NCBI GenBank assembly: GCA_963663495.1
Contig: OY760427.1
Span: forward strand, 682,001-746,000
Direction: 5' to 3'
From: G963663495 sp963663495
Lineage (GTDB): Bacteria; Bacteroidota; Rhodothermia; Rhodothermales; Bin80
DNA: 64,000 nucleotides
In this document: piece after piece, positions 45,759-54,792 of the stretch
Position numbering within the stretch: position 1 is the first letter of the stretch
Layout of the letters: every line of letters begins with the position of its first letter
Translations under genes and position numbers: made by a program
Notes under the pieces: model-generated
What the model was told of the DNA's origin: nothing
Seen by the model: the letters and a program-made list of their open reading frames with translations, nothing else
Database searches by the model: none

Positions 45759-47176
45759 CGCATCAATTGTGCGTCGTAGGTTTTGATAACGGCTGATCGG
45801 GCCGCCACTTCCCGAAGACCCATTCCGCGCGGTAGATCGCCCACGGATCGTGCCTGGATCAGCAGGTTGCCCAGCGCGGTGGCCTCGGCCGGGCCTGCCA
45901 CTACGCGTTTGCCGCAAGCGTTGGCTGTGAGCTGGCACAGAAGTGCGTTGCGAGCGCCGCCACCCACGAGGTGGATTGTTGACACGCTACTGCCGGTCAA
46001 CTGTTGCAGGCTTGTAATGGACCTGCTAAAGCTCTTAGCAAGGCTATCTAGAACGAGGCGCGTGATGGCGCCGCGTGTCGTAGGAACTGGGAGGCCATGT
46101 TCCCCACAGTAAGCCTGGATGCGCCGCGGCATGTTGCCGGGCGCCTCAAAGCGATCGTCCTTCGTGTCTATGGACGCCGAGCTGGGCCCGGCGCGCAGCG
46201 CCTCTTGCTCCAGGACCTCCCAGCTTGCGCTTGTACCTTCCACCTGCCAGGCGCTTGCACACTGCTGTAGCATCCAAAGCCCCGGCAGGTTGGTCAAGAA
46301 TCTGATCGTGCCGTCGGAGCCCGCTTCATTTGCAAAGCCTGCCTCCATTGCCTCTTGTGTCACGATCGGTGTATGCACTTCTTGTCCGATGGGGGCCCAG
46401 GTTCCGCAGCTGATATAGGCCCAGTCCCTGCCCCTCGTAGAAGGGACCGCCGCCACTGCGCAAGCCGTGTCATGACTGCACCCTGCTACGGTCTCCACGC
46501 TTCCGGTTTGGCGAACAGTTCCCAGCCGGGTGCCCGATGGTACGATGGCTGGCCATTGCCGTATGTCAAGGCCCAGCACCCGCATGAGGGTTTCGGACCA
46601 GCGCCGGGTATGCGGGTTCATCAGTTGCGTGGTGCTCGCCATTGAGACCTCGTACACCGCTTTGCCGCTGAAGCAGGAATTAAAGTAGTCAGCGATAGAA
46701 AGACGTACGGATGTCGCCGCAACCTCGTCCGGGGCGTCCCGAATATCTGCCAGCACTTGGGCCAGCGTGTTGAAGCGCAGCGGCTGAATTCCCGTATACT
46801 CATAAACCTTCCTTCCGGAAACCAGCGCGCTTGTGCGTTCCATGATCCCATCTGTCCGGGGGTCACGATAGCAGTAAGGATTGCGCAGGGGCGCACCGTT
46901 GTGCGCCACCGGGACGTAGTCTACACCCCAGGAGTCCACGGACACGCTCCGAAGATCAGGCGTTTCCCGGAGTGCGGTACCAAGACCCTTCTGAAGCTCA
47001 TTCCACACTTGATCAAGATCCCAATAGAGGTGGCCAAGCTCCTCAACCAAGGGTGTGGTAAAGCGGTGGACTTCTTCTGCCACCATAACATCGCCGTCCA
47101 AGGTGCCGAGTATCGCTCGGGAGCTGGAAGCACCGAGGTCAAAAGCTAGGTACTTGGGATACTTGGAAGCCATCAA
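45755..47176 (-). CDS. rhaB: L-rhamnulokinase
   Basis: A 473-residue FGGY-family kinase: YLAFDLGASSSRAILGTLDG (phosphate-1 motif), SVDSWGVDYVPVAHNG (catalytic Asp region), GCSHDTACAVAAVP and LVGGGARNALLCQLTANACG (adenosine motif). The SSSRAILG block and GVDYV pattern point to rhamnulokinase among FGGY kinases, in line with its neighbours. Phosphorylates L-rhamnulose at O-1 with ATP. Second or third ATG codon (47176 or 47173) may be used. It sits 66 bp after the isomerase. Confidence 0.93.
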   Translation of the reverse strand: MMASKYPKYLAFDLGASSSRAILGTLDGDVMVAEEVHRFTTPLVEELGHLYWDLDQVWNELQKGLGTALRETPDLRSVSVDSWGVDYVPVAHNGAPLRNPYCYRDPRTDGIMERTSALVSGRKVYEYTGIQPLRFNTLAQVLADIRDAPDEVAATSVRLSIADYFNSCFSGKAVYEVSMASTTQLMNPHTRRWSETLMRVLGLDIRQWPAIVPSGTRLGTVRQTGSVETVAGCSHDTACAVAAVPSTRGRDWAYISCGTWAPIGQEVHTPIVTQEAMEAGFANEAGSDGTIRFLTNLPGLWMLQQCASAWQVEGTSASWEVLEQEALRAGPSSASIDTKDDRFEAPGNMPRRIQAYCGEHGLPVPTTRGAITRLVLDSLAKSFSRSITSLQQLTGSSVSTIHLVGGGARNALLCQLTANACGKRVVAGPAEATALGNLLIQARSVGDLPRGMGLREVAARSAVIKTYDAQLMR

Positions 47177-47242
47177 CGTGGATAGGTTGCCGCGGTGGAC
47201 GGTTGCAGTAAGGTTGGCACTGAACGCTACTGTTCGGAAAGG

Positions 47243-48523
47243 CTACAGGCTTTGCGGCGGCATACTGAAGGAGTGGGCACGGTCCCGGGCCACAGCGCGG
47301 CGATAGTCCAACGCCCTGAACGCCCGTACGGGATCCAGTGCACCGCCACTGCGCACGCGTGCTTCAGCAACCAGTGGCCGCACATCGGTTGCATAGGCTT
47401 CCCGGAGTGTACGCTCGGCCATGAGAGTATCATTGATTTCCTGGAAGTGGTACAACGCTTCCCACTGCACCAGTGCGGCTTTCGCGTAGGCCTGCTGCAG
47501 TTGATCTACGGTCTCAAGGAGCGCCTCAATGGGATCTTTTGCGATGTGGCTCTGATCGATCATATAAGAAGGCTTGAACGCATCACCCTGCTCCCTACGC
47601 GCGTCCGCCAACTCCACGAAGATTAGAAACAGTTGGAACGGACGGATGGAGCCCGCCGTGAGGTCATCGTCGCCGTACTTGGAATCGTTGAAGTGAAACC
47701 CTCCCAACTTTCCGGCTGCAATGAGTCGCGCGACTACCTGCTCAACGTTGGTGTTGGGTAAGTGGTGGCCCAGATCTACCAGGCACTGTGCACTTTTGCC
47801 CAAGGCTTGCGCGAGCATTAAGGAGCTTCCCCAGTCTTGAATTACCGTTGCATAGAAGGCCGGCTCGAACGGTTTGTGCTCAATGAACAAGCGCCAGCCA
47901 TCCGGTAGGGCCGCGCGCACTGCTTCCAAGCTCTGCAAGACCCGATCAAAACTGCGTCGCAGATGCATCTGGCCCGGATAGTTGCTGCCATCGGCAAGCC
48001 ACACGGTGAGCGCATCCGACCCGAGTGCCTGCCCAATTTGGATCACATGTACTAAATGTCCAACGGCTTGTGCTCTTACGGCCTCTCCGGTGTGGCACAG
48101 GGAGCCGAACTTGTAGCTGTACCGCTGACCTTCCTGATCCTGGAAGGTATTCGAGTTGACAGCGTCGAAACCCAGCCCTATGCCGGACGCGTATTCGCGC
48201 AGGCCGGCCGGGTCATCGGGTTCGTCCCACGGTAAGTGTAGAGAGACCCGCGGGGTGGCGCGCGTGAGTTGCTGTATTACGGCGACATCATCCAGCTTTT
48301 GAAGGATACACTGTGGCTCCCCCTGTCCGAGGAAACGTCCGAAACGGGTTCCTCCTGTGCCCAACGACCAGGAAGGTATCGCCACCTCAAACTCGGCAAC
48401 CTGATTAATAATCCTTTCAACGGCTACTTTGCGTCGCACAAGCTGGTATGCAAGGTGCTCAAGGTCGCGTTGGTGGTCGCTGAGTTGGTCTTCGTCAGCT
48501 TGTGGAGGGATCAATTGAGGCAT
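47243..48523 (-). CDS. rhaI: L-rhamnose isomerase (RhaI / Pseudomonas stutzeri type)
   Basis: A 426-residue TIM-barrel sugar isomerase. Metal-binding and catalytic blocks: SLHLPWDEPDD, WLADGSNYPGQ, LFIEHKPFEPAFYATVIQDW (Glu), CLVDLGHHLPNTNVEQV (Asp, His) and GGFHFNDSKYGDDDL (Asp). It converts L-rhamnose to L-rhamnulose. The type is the P. stutzeri one rather than E. coli RhaA. The ATG at 48523 starts with MPQLIPPQADEDQ; a longer frame from 48625 adds residues without homology. Confidence 0.92.
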   Translation of the reverse strand: MPQLIPPQADEDQLSDHQRDLEHLAYQLVRRKVAVERIINQVAEFEVAIPSWSLGTGGTRFGRFLGQGEPQCILQKLDDVAVIQQLTRATPRVSLHLPWDEPDDPAGLREYASGIGLGFDAVNSNTFQDQEGQRYSYKFGSLCHTGEAVRAQAVGHLVHVIQIGQALGSDALTVWLADGSNYPGQMHLRRSFDRVLQSLEAVRAALPDGWRLFIEHKPFEPAFYATVIQDWGSSLMLAQALGKSAQCLVDLGHHLPNTNVEQVVARLIAAGKLGGFHFNDSKYGDDDLTAGSIRPFQLFLIFVELADARREQGDAFKPSYMIDQSHIAKDPIEALLETVDQLQQAYAKAALVQWEALYHFQEINDTLMAERTLREAYATDVRPLVAEARVRSGGALDPVRAFRALDYRRAVARDRAHSFSMPPQSL

Positions 48524-48560
48524 AGTGCAGCTACCGCGGTGAGCATACTGGCACGCGGAG

Positions 48561-48740
48561 TTATGGTTTAGCGGTATCAGAGCGCAACCATCTTGGGGCA
48601 GCCGCAAACCACAGGGCTGCGCCAACGGCCATCAGCAGCGCGTGCGTTGCCATTGATATCACCCCGACAAATACCAGGACTCCTGGCACAACAGTGAGTG
48701 CTAAGCCAAGAATGCAGGCCATTATTATGACGACATTCAT
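48561..48740 (-). CDS. Small membrane protein coupled to the permease
   Basis: A 59-residue protein with two hydrophobic helices (VIIMACILGLALTVVPGVLV and THALLMAVGAALWFAAAP) and a short charged tail. Its ATG (48740) overlaps the permease stop as ATGA, so it is translated by coupling. It is too small for standard gene calls and lies in the one space between the permease and rhaI. It may be an accessory subunit of the transporter; I know no named family. Confidence 0.6.
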   Translation of the reverse strand: MNVVIIMACILGLALTVVPGVLVFVGVISMATHALLMAVGAALWFAAAPRWLRSDTAKP

Positions 48741-50206
48741 GATATTTCCAGGTATGGTTGGGTTTGGCGCTGTTGAATCATGCTCAAACCAACGTAGATG
48801 CCAATGGCAATGAACCATCCCGGTAGTCCAAGAAAGAATATCTGCACATCCCAGATAATATACAGTAGGAGGCATGCACCCAAGGTAACCAGCCATGCCA
48901 TTGCTGCTGGCCAAGAAAACAACAGGTTTTTCCAGCTGGCATAGTTCTGTCGCATGCCCAGCCTCGGCAGTAGCCAGAAATCGGCGAAGACGACGGCTCC
49001 CATTGGCATAAGAATCAGTCCGTACAGTGCCACGAAGTCCAGGAGCCGCATGATCAGCGCCGGGAAGAGAGCGGCAACCGTCGTCACAGCCCCCACCGCC
49101 ATCGTGACTTTCCAGCGCTTCCAGTTGGGTGTGATGGTTTGCATAGCGAGTCCTGCACGGTAGATCGTGGGGTTCGCGGTGGTCCAGCCTGCAATAACCA
49201 CCGCTGCCAGACCTGCTATACCCGCACCCATGAAAGCAATGGGGCCGGGGGCAACCTCGGAACCGTTCTCAATGGCAAGTGCCACGAGGATACCGGACGC
49301 GATCCATGCCACAAAATGTCCGAGGAACATACCGAACGCGCTGGCGAAGCCGTACTGCCACTTGCGCGCGTACCGGAGGATCGTCATGTCTGCCATACCA
49401 AGGTGCATAGCTATGTTGGCAAACCAGGAAAAGAATATCACATGCCATAACGTGAAGCGGACGCGTCCTTCGAGTGGTATTCCTGTCCAGATTTTCTCTC
49501 GGGCTACAGTCCAAAAGTCACCAGGGGCGGCTACGCCGAGTTCTGGCAGTACCGCCAAGCCGGCTGCTACGAAGACCAGAAACATCCATGGTGCAGCTAT
49601 TTTCGAGAAGTAGGCAATTTTTTCAAACCCCAACACCGCAGCTACGGTGACGGCAGTCCCGACGGCGAGGACCGTGATGGTCCAGCCTACGCTGCTGGGG
49701 TATAGGTCATCCAGTCCAGGCATGGACATGTTGAAGGGGATTCCCACGGCCGTCGCTGCTACCGCAATCATGGATCCTGCCAAGAAACAAAACATCAAGG
49801 CATTAACAATACTGTAGACGAACAGCAGGTTGGGTCCGGCGATTTTGCGCAGCTTCCAGTACAGGTTGAGCCGCGTGCGCGTGGCGATGGGTGCGCAGAC
49901 AAAGGCCCAGCTGAGGACGGCGAGCAGGTTGCCAATCAGCAGCCCCCATAGGAGATCGCCGACCGCCACGCCATGGGCTACGAAGAGGGGGCCGATGACA
50001 AACTCGGTTCCGGCCACATGCTCACCAGCATATAATCCGATGAAGTTGCCTGCGCCCTGCAGGCGCTTTTTGCTGACGGGTTCGCGATCAAACTCATACG
50101 CTGCATCAAGTCGTTTTGTGAGGGTTGGCAGCTTCAACGGGCCGACATCTGCTTTCTGCGGCGGCGCGTGTTCCAACCCGCTGGTCCCAAGGGAGAGACA
50201 TAACAC
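48737..50206 (-). CDS. NCS1-like (purine-cytosine permease family) transporter, likely for rhamnose
   Basis: A 489-residue protein with about 12 membrane segments. NLYWKLRKIAGPNLLFVYSI and LVNALMFCFLAG-type blocks and a TANPTIYRAGLAMQ motif fit the NCS1 family, as do the length and spacing. It heads the rhamnose-lactate operon, and no other sugar transporter is present, so rhamnose or lactate uptake is plausible but unproven; NCS1 proteins usually move nucleobases. The first 25 residues are poorly conserved and the frame is open into tnpB module 3. The true start may therefore have been lost or replaced by the insertion; GTG at 50206 is only formal. Confidence 0.7.
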   Translation of the reverse strand: MLCLSLGTSGLEHAPPQKADVGPLKLPTLTKRLDAAYEFDREPVSKKRLQGAGNFIGLYAGEHVAGTEFVIGPLFVAHGVAVGDLLWGLLIGNLLAVLSWAFVCAPIATRTRLNLYWKLRKIAGPNLLFVYSIVNALMFCFLAGSMIAVAATAVGIPFNMSMPGLDDLYPSSVGWTITVLAVGTAVTVAAVLGFEKIAYFSKIAAPWMFLVFVAAGLAVLPELGVAAPGDFWTVAREKIWTGIPLEGRVRFTLWHVIFFSWFANIAMHLGMADMTILRYARKWQYGFASAFGMFLGHFVAWIASGILVALAIENGSEVAPGPIAFMGAGIAGLAAVVIAGWTTANPTIYRAGLAMQTITPNWKRWKVTMAVGAVTTVAALFPALIMRLLDFVALYGLILMPMGAVVFADFWLLPRLGMRQNYASWKNLLFSWPAAMAWLVTLGACLLLYIIWDVQIFFLGLPGWFIAIGIYVGLSMIQQRQTQPYLEIS

Positions 50207-51513
50207 ACGGGCGCGCCCATCTGCATACGATTCTGCATCGTAGTAACCATGCCTAGGGGAATTATATTACGTGAGTGACCAACTGTACACAGTGAGGCAC
50301 TAGTATCAATTTCACGGGTCATAGGGGTCGGTAACCCGAACGCCCCTCGCCGTGCAGAAGCCCCAATCCCGGAGGCCAGTATGTTTGCAGCCGCATTCAG
50401 GTCTGCATGATCCGCATGTCCACAGGACATACACGTGAATTTGCTCCGTGTCTTACGGTTACTCGCTTCTGTGTGCCCACACACAGAACACCGCTGACTG
50501 GTATAGGCAGCGCTAACCTTTATCACCTTGCGGCACGTATAGCCCAGCATCTGATCCAGCTGGCCCCAACCTGTTCGCAGTATCCCACGGTTGAGGCCAG
50601 ACTTCTGTCTGACGTTTGTGCCAAAGCTCTCCATCGTCTCCTTTGCTGAACGTGTCATCGCTTTGATCTTCAGGTCCTCCAGTATCACCGTTGAGGAGTA
50701 ATTGGCAATACTGCGACTTACCTGGTGGTTCGCATTCTTGAGGATGTTAGCACGCTTGCGCTGTATGCGGGCGATTCTATGCTTCCGCCTGTTACGACGG
50801 TTGGAGCCTTTCTTCTGTCTCGCCAGTCTTCGCTGATGCCGCTTCAACTTGGCATCAAGACGCTTCGTATCCGGTTGTCTGATAATGCTTGTATCGCCCT
50901 CTGTGGAGACCATAGCGATCTGCCCGCAATTACGGTCAATGCCTACAGCACCGCCGGTATCCTCTATTACAGGTGCCTCCATCTTGTAGCAGATGACAGC
51001 ATACCCTTTGCCGGCGTTCTTCTTTACCGTGGCTTTGACGGGTATACCATCAGGGTACGGGTTGCCTCCCCGCCTGCGGAGCGCCATATATCCCACTTTC
51101 GGGATATACAGCTTGCCATCCCGAACCCTTACGTTATCCGGGATCGTGAACGAAGGCGTACTACCACGTCTGGAATGGAATCTCGGTCTTCTCTTACCCT
51201 CCTTGAAGAATGCCTTCCATGCATCCGCCTGATATTTCAATGTGTATCTAACGACACCAAAGGAGTATTCAGGTAGCCACTCGACCGTGCGGCGCAGCGC
51301 AGTGAATCGCTTCCCCAGCGAGAAGAAGCTTACCGAGGGCGGTTTCTCTCCAGTCTCTTTCGCTTTCTTGTACGCCTCGCTCTGCTCTGCGAGGATGGCA
51401 TTCCACACAAACCTACACGCACCCGCTAATCCAGCAAGGTGCTTGGCATTACTCCGACTTCCGGGCAACAGCCTGTATGTGATATTGCGGTATGCACTAA
51501 CCGTTTCGGGCAT
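50134..51513 (-). CDS. tnpB: TnpB, RNA-guided nuclease of the IS605 type (module 3), read-through end
   Basis: A full TnpB with RuvC Asp (GIDRNCGQIAMVS), Glu (ILEDLKIK), zinc-finger cysteines (CSVCGH, CMSCGH) and HADLNAAANI. Compared with module 1, one extra A in the right repeat (CGTAATATAATTCCC) removes the TAA stop. The frame therefore continues past the module end by 41 codons into the permease leader. The core is intact, so nuclease activity is possible. Nearly identical to the copies at 14573 and 39622. Confidence 0.88.
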   Translation of the reverse strand: MPETVSAYRNITYRLLPGSRSNAKHLAGLAGACRFVWNAILAEQSEAYKKAKETGEKPPSVSFFSLGKRFTALRRTVEWLPEYSFGVVRYTLKYQADAWKAFFKEGKRRPRFHSRRGSTPSFTIPDNVRVRDGKLYIPKVGYMALRRRGGNPYPDGIPVKATVKKNAGKGYAVICYKMEAPVIEDTGGAVGIDRNCGQIAMVSTEGDTSIIRQPDTKRLDAKLKRHQRRLARQKKGSNRRNRRKHRIARIQRKRANILKNANHQVSRSIANYSSTVILEDLKIKAMTRSAKETMESFGTNVRQKSGLNRGILRTGWGQLDQMLGYTCRKVIKVSAAYTSQRCSVCGHTEASNRKTRSKFTCMSCGHADHADLNAAANILASGIGASARRGAFGLPTPMTREIDTSASLCTVGHSRNIIPLGMVTTMQNRMQMGAPVCYVSPLGPAGWNTRRRRKQMSAR

Positions 51514-51715
51514 GGCACTGTGGTATATAACTTCCTAATATATGGAAAGTGTATAGCATGAGTACCCACGTGTTGAGTTATTTGAAATAATTGCATTGTT
51601 TTCGTGAAAAGCGGGAACCGATTATGAAAAGCTGGCGAAAGCCATCCTGTCTGCACCACCAAAGCACAAAAAGTAATTCCTGCGAAAACGCGTGGCACTC
51701 AGCCATATAACTCCC
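50257..51715 (-). mobile_element. tnpB module 3: tnpB plus MITE bounded by IS1595-type repeats
   Basis: Reverse-strand arrangement identical to module 2: MITE (51544-51715), 8-bp spacer (51536-51543, TAATATAT), inner repeat ending at 51535, tnpB, and outer end GGGAATTATAT at 50257. The 8-bp flanks ATGCCTAG and ATCGTATT differ, so the original duplication is lost or one side was deleted. Sits directly upstream of the rhamnose operon. Confidence 0.85.
51544..51715 (-). repeat. MITE of module 3
   Basis: Its right arm keeps GCTATACACTTTCC, closer to the IS1595 end GCTATATAACTCCC than the other copies, which supports descent from the IS1595 element. Confidence 0.85.
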
Positions 51716-52164
51716 ATCGTATTCGTTGCGGGTGTGCTGCAAGCCCGGAGCGATTCGAGCGCAACGGGTACCGTACGTCTCCTTCGCCGGAGCAATGAAG
51801 CTGCCCCGGCGGCTCGCGTAAATCGAAGAACAAGGGCGTTTCGCGTCCATCTTTGTTCTCGTTTCGGCAGCGGTCCAACGCTCGGTTGCGTACCGAAAAG
51901 AGCTGTCCAAATTGCGCCTCCGACGCGCTGCTGCTGCCGCGGCCAATACCTGCACAGTGAACCGTGCAGGTACGGATCATCGGTTGGGTGCGTGATAGCC
52001 AACGATATGTGTCTGTCATGCAGCCCGGACCTTCACGGCGGCGTGCAGGGGGCGGGGTAGACAGAGGTGCGCAGGTGCGTACACAGAAAGTAGGAGCATT
52101 ATTAGGGATTTATATACCCGAGTACCCCGGACTATGAACCTTTGGCTTGATAGAGGGTGTGGGC
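51716..52164. other. Unassigned region between tnpB module 3 and the second tnpB type
   Basis: Several overlapping open frames (up to 126 codons) exist on both strands but none shows a family motif. A possible 5' remnant of the gene upstream of the rhamnose operon may be hidden here, because the module has no matching flanks. Confidence 0.35.
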
Positions 52165-52197
52165 ACAATGGGACGGAATGCCATTCCATCCCATTGT
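52165..52197 (+). repeat. Strong inverted repeat upstream of the second tnpB
   Basis: Stem ACAATGGGA-C-GGAAT, loop GCC, ATTCC-A-TCCCATTGT: 14 base pairs with one C/A mismatch, followed by TTTT. Could be an IS605-type left-end hairpin or a terminator. Confidence 0.6.
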
Positions 52198-52273
52198 TTT
52201 CACAACATCAACTGACCTTGATGCCATGCCCGTAAAGGGTTGTAACAATTCTGCCCGCGTTTGTTCAGTCTAT

Positions 52274-53121
52274 AGAACAATTGAATACCGGCTGCTTCCG
52301 GGGAGCACGTGAAAGAAACTAGCCGGGACTGCTGGTGCTTGCAGGTTCGTGTGGAACGCCATACTGGCGCAGTGCATCCAGGAATACAAACAGGCAAAGG
52401 AGTCGGCAGAGAAGCCTCCGTCCGTGAAGTACTTTTCTCTTGGAAAACGGTTTAAAGAACTACGAGATCGCACCGAGTGGCTGCCGAAGTACTCGTTCAG
52501 CGTGGTGCGCTTTACGCTGAAGGTCCAAGCGGACGCATGGAAGGCTTGCTTCAATCAAGGTAGGGGTAAACCGAAGTTCAAAGCCAAATACCGCAGTACC
52601 CCATCTTTCACGATTCCTGAAGCGGTCAAGATCAAGGATGGACGGTTGTTCATCCCCAAGCTTGGATACCTGAAGATCCGACGTAAAGGAGGCAACCCGT
52701 ATCCAGATGGGGTTCCTGTAAAAGCCGTGATTCTGCAACGGGTGGGCAAATGGTATGCCTGCATATGCTACAGGACTGAAGCACCTGAGATAGAAGACAA
52801 TGGCGTTGCCACAGGGATAGACCGTAACTGCGGACAGGTTGCCGCCGTCTCCACCGATGGCAAGCGCGAGATTATACGGCAACCGGACGGTAAGCGTAAG
52901 ACGGCAGGATGGCACCGGTATCAACGGAAATCAGCCCGACAGCAGAAAGGATCCAACCGCAGATATCGCACTAAGAAGCGACTCTGGAAAGCTCACCGAG
53001 CGATTGCGATGACCCGCAGGAATACCAATCACCAAGCAAGCCGGAGGATCGCGAATCGCTCTTCTACGGTTGTGCTGGAAGATCTTAATGTCGTGGCGAT
53101 GACTTCATCCGCCAAAGGGAC
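52274..53121 (+). pseudogene. tnpB: Second, divergent tnpB, interrupted by a stop and an IS66 remnant
   Basis: About 280 codons of TnpB, only moderately similar to the module copies (for example FKAKYRSTPSFTIPEAVKIK against HSRRGSTPSFTIPDNVRV). An in-frame TGA lies at 52310, before KKLAGTAGACRFVWNAI. The RuvC Asp (GIDRNCGQVAAVST) and Glu (VLEDLNVVAM) are present. At 53122 the IS66 remnant starts and the zinc finger and last Asp are lost; nothing beyond 54043 continues the gene. No initiator codon is visible before the frame. Non-functional. Confidence 0.82.
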
Positions 53122-54043
53122 GTATCCGTCCGGTGAAGTACACAATAACGAGGCATTTACTCTCTCAATTAGAGTAGGTTAGACCGCGGTCCGAATGTTA
53201 ATGGGCTGGCGTCCGTTGGGTGTGCAGGAGTTAAGTACCTGACAGCGTGTTCGCGGACCCGTACACGGATCAATCTGATTACCCGGGGCGCCTTTCTAGG
53301 GGCTCCTATGCCGATTTCTTGACGGTAGCTTGCTGCGATTCCCGCCAGGTTTTCCAATGATGGGGCAAGGATTCAGCCATGCCCTGGGCAGGATATGTCG
53401 GAAGACGGCGTAGCATGTCGGTAAGCCCCTCAAGCGGATTTATCTTGCAGCTTGCATATGGCAAGAAGAGCGTACAGCACTGCGGACTGCTGCGCTGCCG
53501 CAAACAGATGGTTCTTCCGACCCAGTGCGATTGTCCGCCGGCGCGCAACGTTCACACTTTTTGCAAGAGTTGGCGATACGTTTGTTCCAGTGTATCTTTC
53601 AGATGTCTGACCTTCGCATCCTGATCGGCGATTACTGCATCCTTACCAGCGTTGTTCTTGGATAGACGATCGGCTTTTCTCTTCAGTTGACGGACCTGTT
53701 TTTGCAGATCTTCGGTCTCAGCCTCCTGGTTTTCCAGACTCTGAGAGATGGCCTCATCAGTAGAATAAGAGGAGGAGCAAGATGCCTTGGACTGCATGCT
53801 TTGTAGGCATGTGCGTCCTCCTCAATATTCCGATTCTCCTACCCCAAAACCCCTACTTAATCTCCCCAAGAGGGCGGATTGCTGACCGTCTTCAGCCGCC
53901 TGAACGATAGGCTGCACACCACTCCGCCATCCCCATATCGGCACGCCAAACCCCGCGTATGATCACTTTGCGCTAAGCACTATAAGCGAACTATGCAGTC
54001 CAACCCCAAGTCCGCTTTACCATGCACTTCACCGGACGCATAC
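53122..54043 (-). mobile_element. IS66 copy C, internally deleted
   Basis: Both ends are present: GTATCCGTCCGGTGAAGTAC at 53122 and, read inward from 54043, GTATGCGTCCGGTGAAGTGC. Only about 920 bp remain against about 2066 in copy A. The 8-bp flanks AAAGGGAC and ATTACAAA differ. Confidence 0.8.
53306..53797 (-). pseudogene. IS66 TnpC remnant with internal deletion
   Basis: The N-terminal coiled coil (ENQEAETEDLQKQVRQLKRK) runs to a stop within the QLLQKV region, then the frame continues to CAPADN and jumps directly to IALGRKNHLF, i.e. the middle 300 codons including the catalytic core are missing. The C-terminus ends in SQQATVKKSA. Matches both ends of copy A. Confidence 0.75.
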
Positions 54044-54538
54044 ATTACAAACATGTTCGGAACCGAATTAAATTCGTCAGGAGCGACAGGGACTGCGTGT
54101 GCCACTCGGTAAAGGCGCGGGATTCACAGACGGCATACCGATGACATCCGGTGGATTCGGCTTCTCTGTTGCAAGAACAGAGCTACCGTTGGCGATAAGG
54201 TGTTTGATACGGATCTTGAATCTCTGAGAGGTGTCCATCCGTACTCGGATCATTCCGTCAAGCATAGTGGTCGGCGGGCGCGGAGGTAGTGGAATTGGGG
54301 CCCCATTTCAGGCGAGTTCGTCTGAGGCTCTAGATCCCACCGTGGAAGGATGGCCGTGTCCAATTCGTCCTTGCGGCCCCAAGTTACTACCAGTCCCCTG
54401 AACCCAACTAGCACGGCACGCAGTTCCTTCCACAATTCGACCGCCAGCACCTAGGGCTCAGGAGTCGATCGTTCCTGCAGGATCCTGCTTGCAATGCAAG
54501 CGTTTACCGCCTTTCCTGGAACAGAGGAGGTAAGAGCC
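54044..54538. other. Region between IS66 copy C and the toxin-antitoxin pair
   Basis: No gene can be supported. Minus-strand frames of 60-130 codons lack family motifs. The last 40 bases carry the leader and ribosome site of the antitoxin gene. Confidence 0.4.
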
Positions 54539-54781
54539 ATGGCAAGCATCACGATTCGCAACCTTAACGACGACATACGGACCCGCCTGCGAGTGCGGGC
54601 GGCAGGCAACGGCCATTCGATGGAGGAGGAAGTGAGACAGATCCTCGGCAAGGCCGTCCGGCGGGCGGAACGAACCCGAGATCTGACAAGCATCGTCCGC
54701 TCTTACTTCGGGCCGGAAAACGGGATAGACTTGGAGTTGCCCGAGCGCGATCCCGCGCGTGAGCCGCCGTCCTTTGATTAA
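54539..54781 (+). CDS. FitA/VapB-type antitoxin with ribbon-helix-helix domain
   Basis: An 80-residue protein: MASITIRNLNDDIRTRLRVR and NGHSMEEEVRQILGKAV form a ribbon-helix-helix DNA-binding domain typical of FitA (also called StbC-like). The C-terminal 30 residues should wrap the toxin. The ATG at 54539 has GGAGG 9 bases upstream; a longer frame from 54494 lacks support. It stands 11 bp before the PIN toxin gene and probably represses its own promoter. Confidence 0.88.
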   Translation: MASITIRNLNDDIRTRLRVRAAGNGHSMEEEVRQILGKAVRRAERTRDLTSIVRSYFGPENGIDLELPERDPAREPPSFD

Positions 54782-54792
54782 ATCCGAAAACC

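Noticed and set aside
45759..45938. N-terminal extension of the aldolase-dehydrogenase
   Set aside because: Lies inside rhaB and has no aldolase homology; ATGA overlap at 45755-45758 supports the shorter start.
39421..51715. A 12-kb compound transposon carrying the rhamnose operon
   Set aside because: Outer flanks do not match, while module 2 alone has its own perfect duplication.
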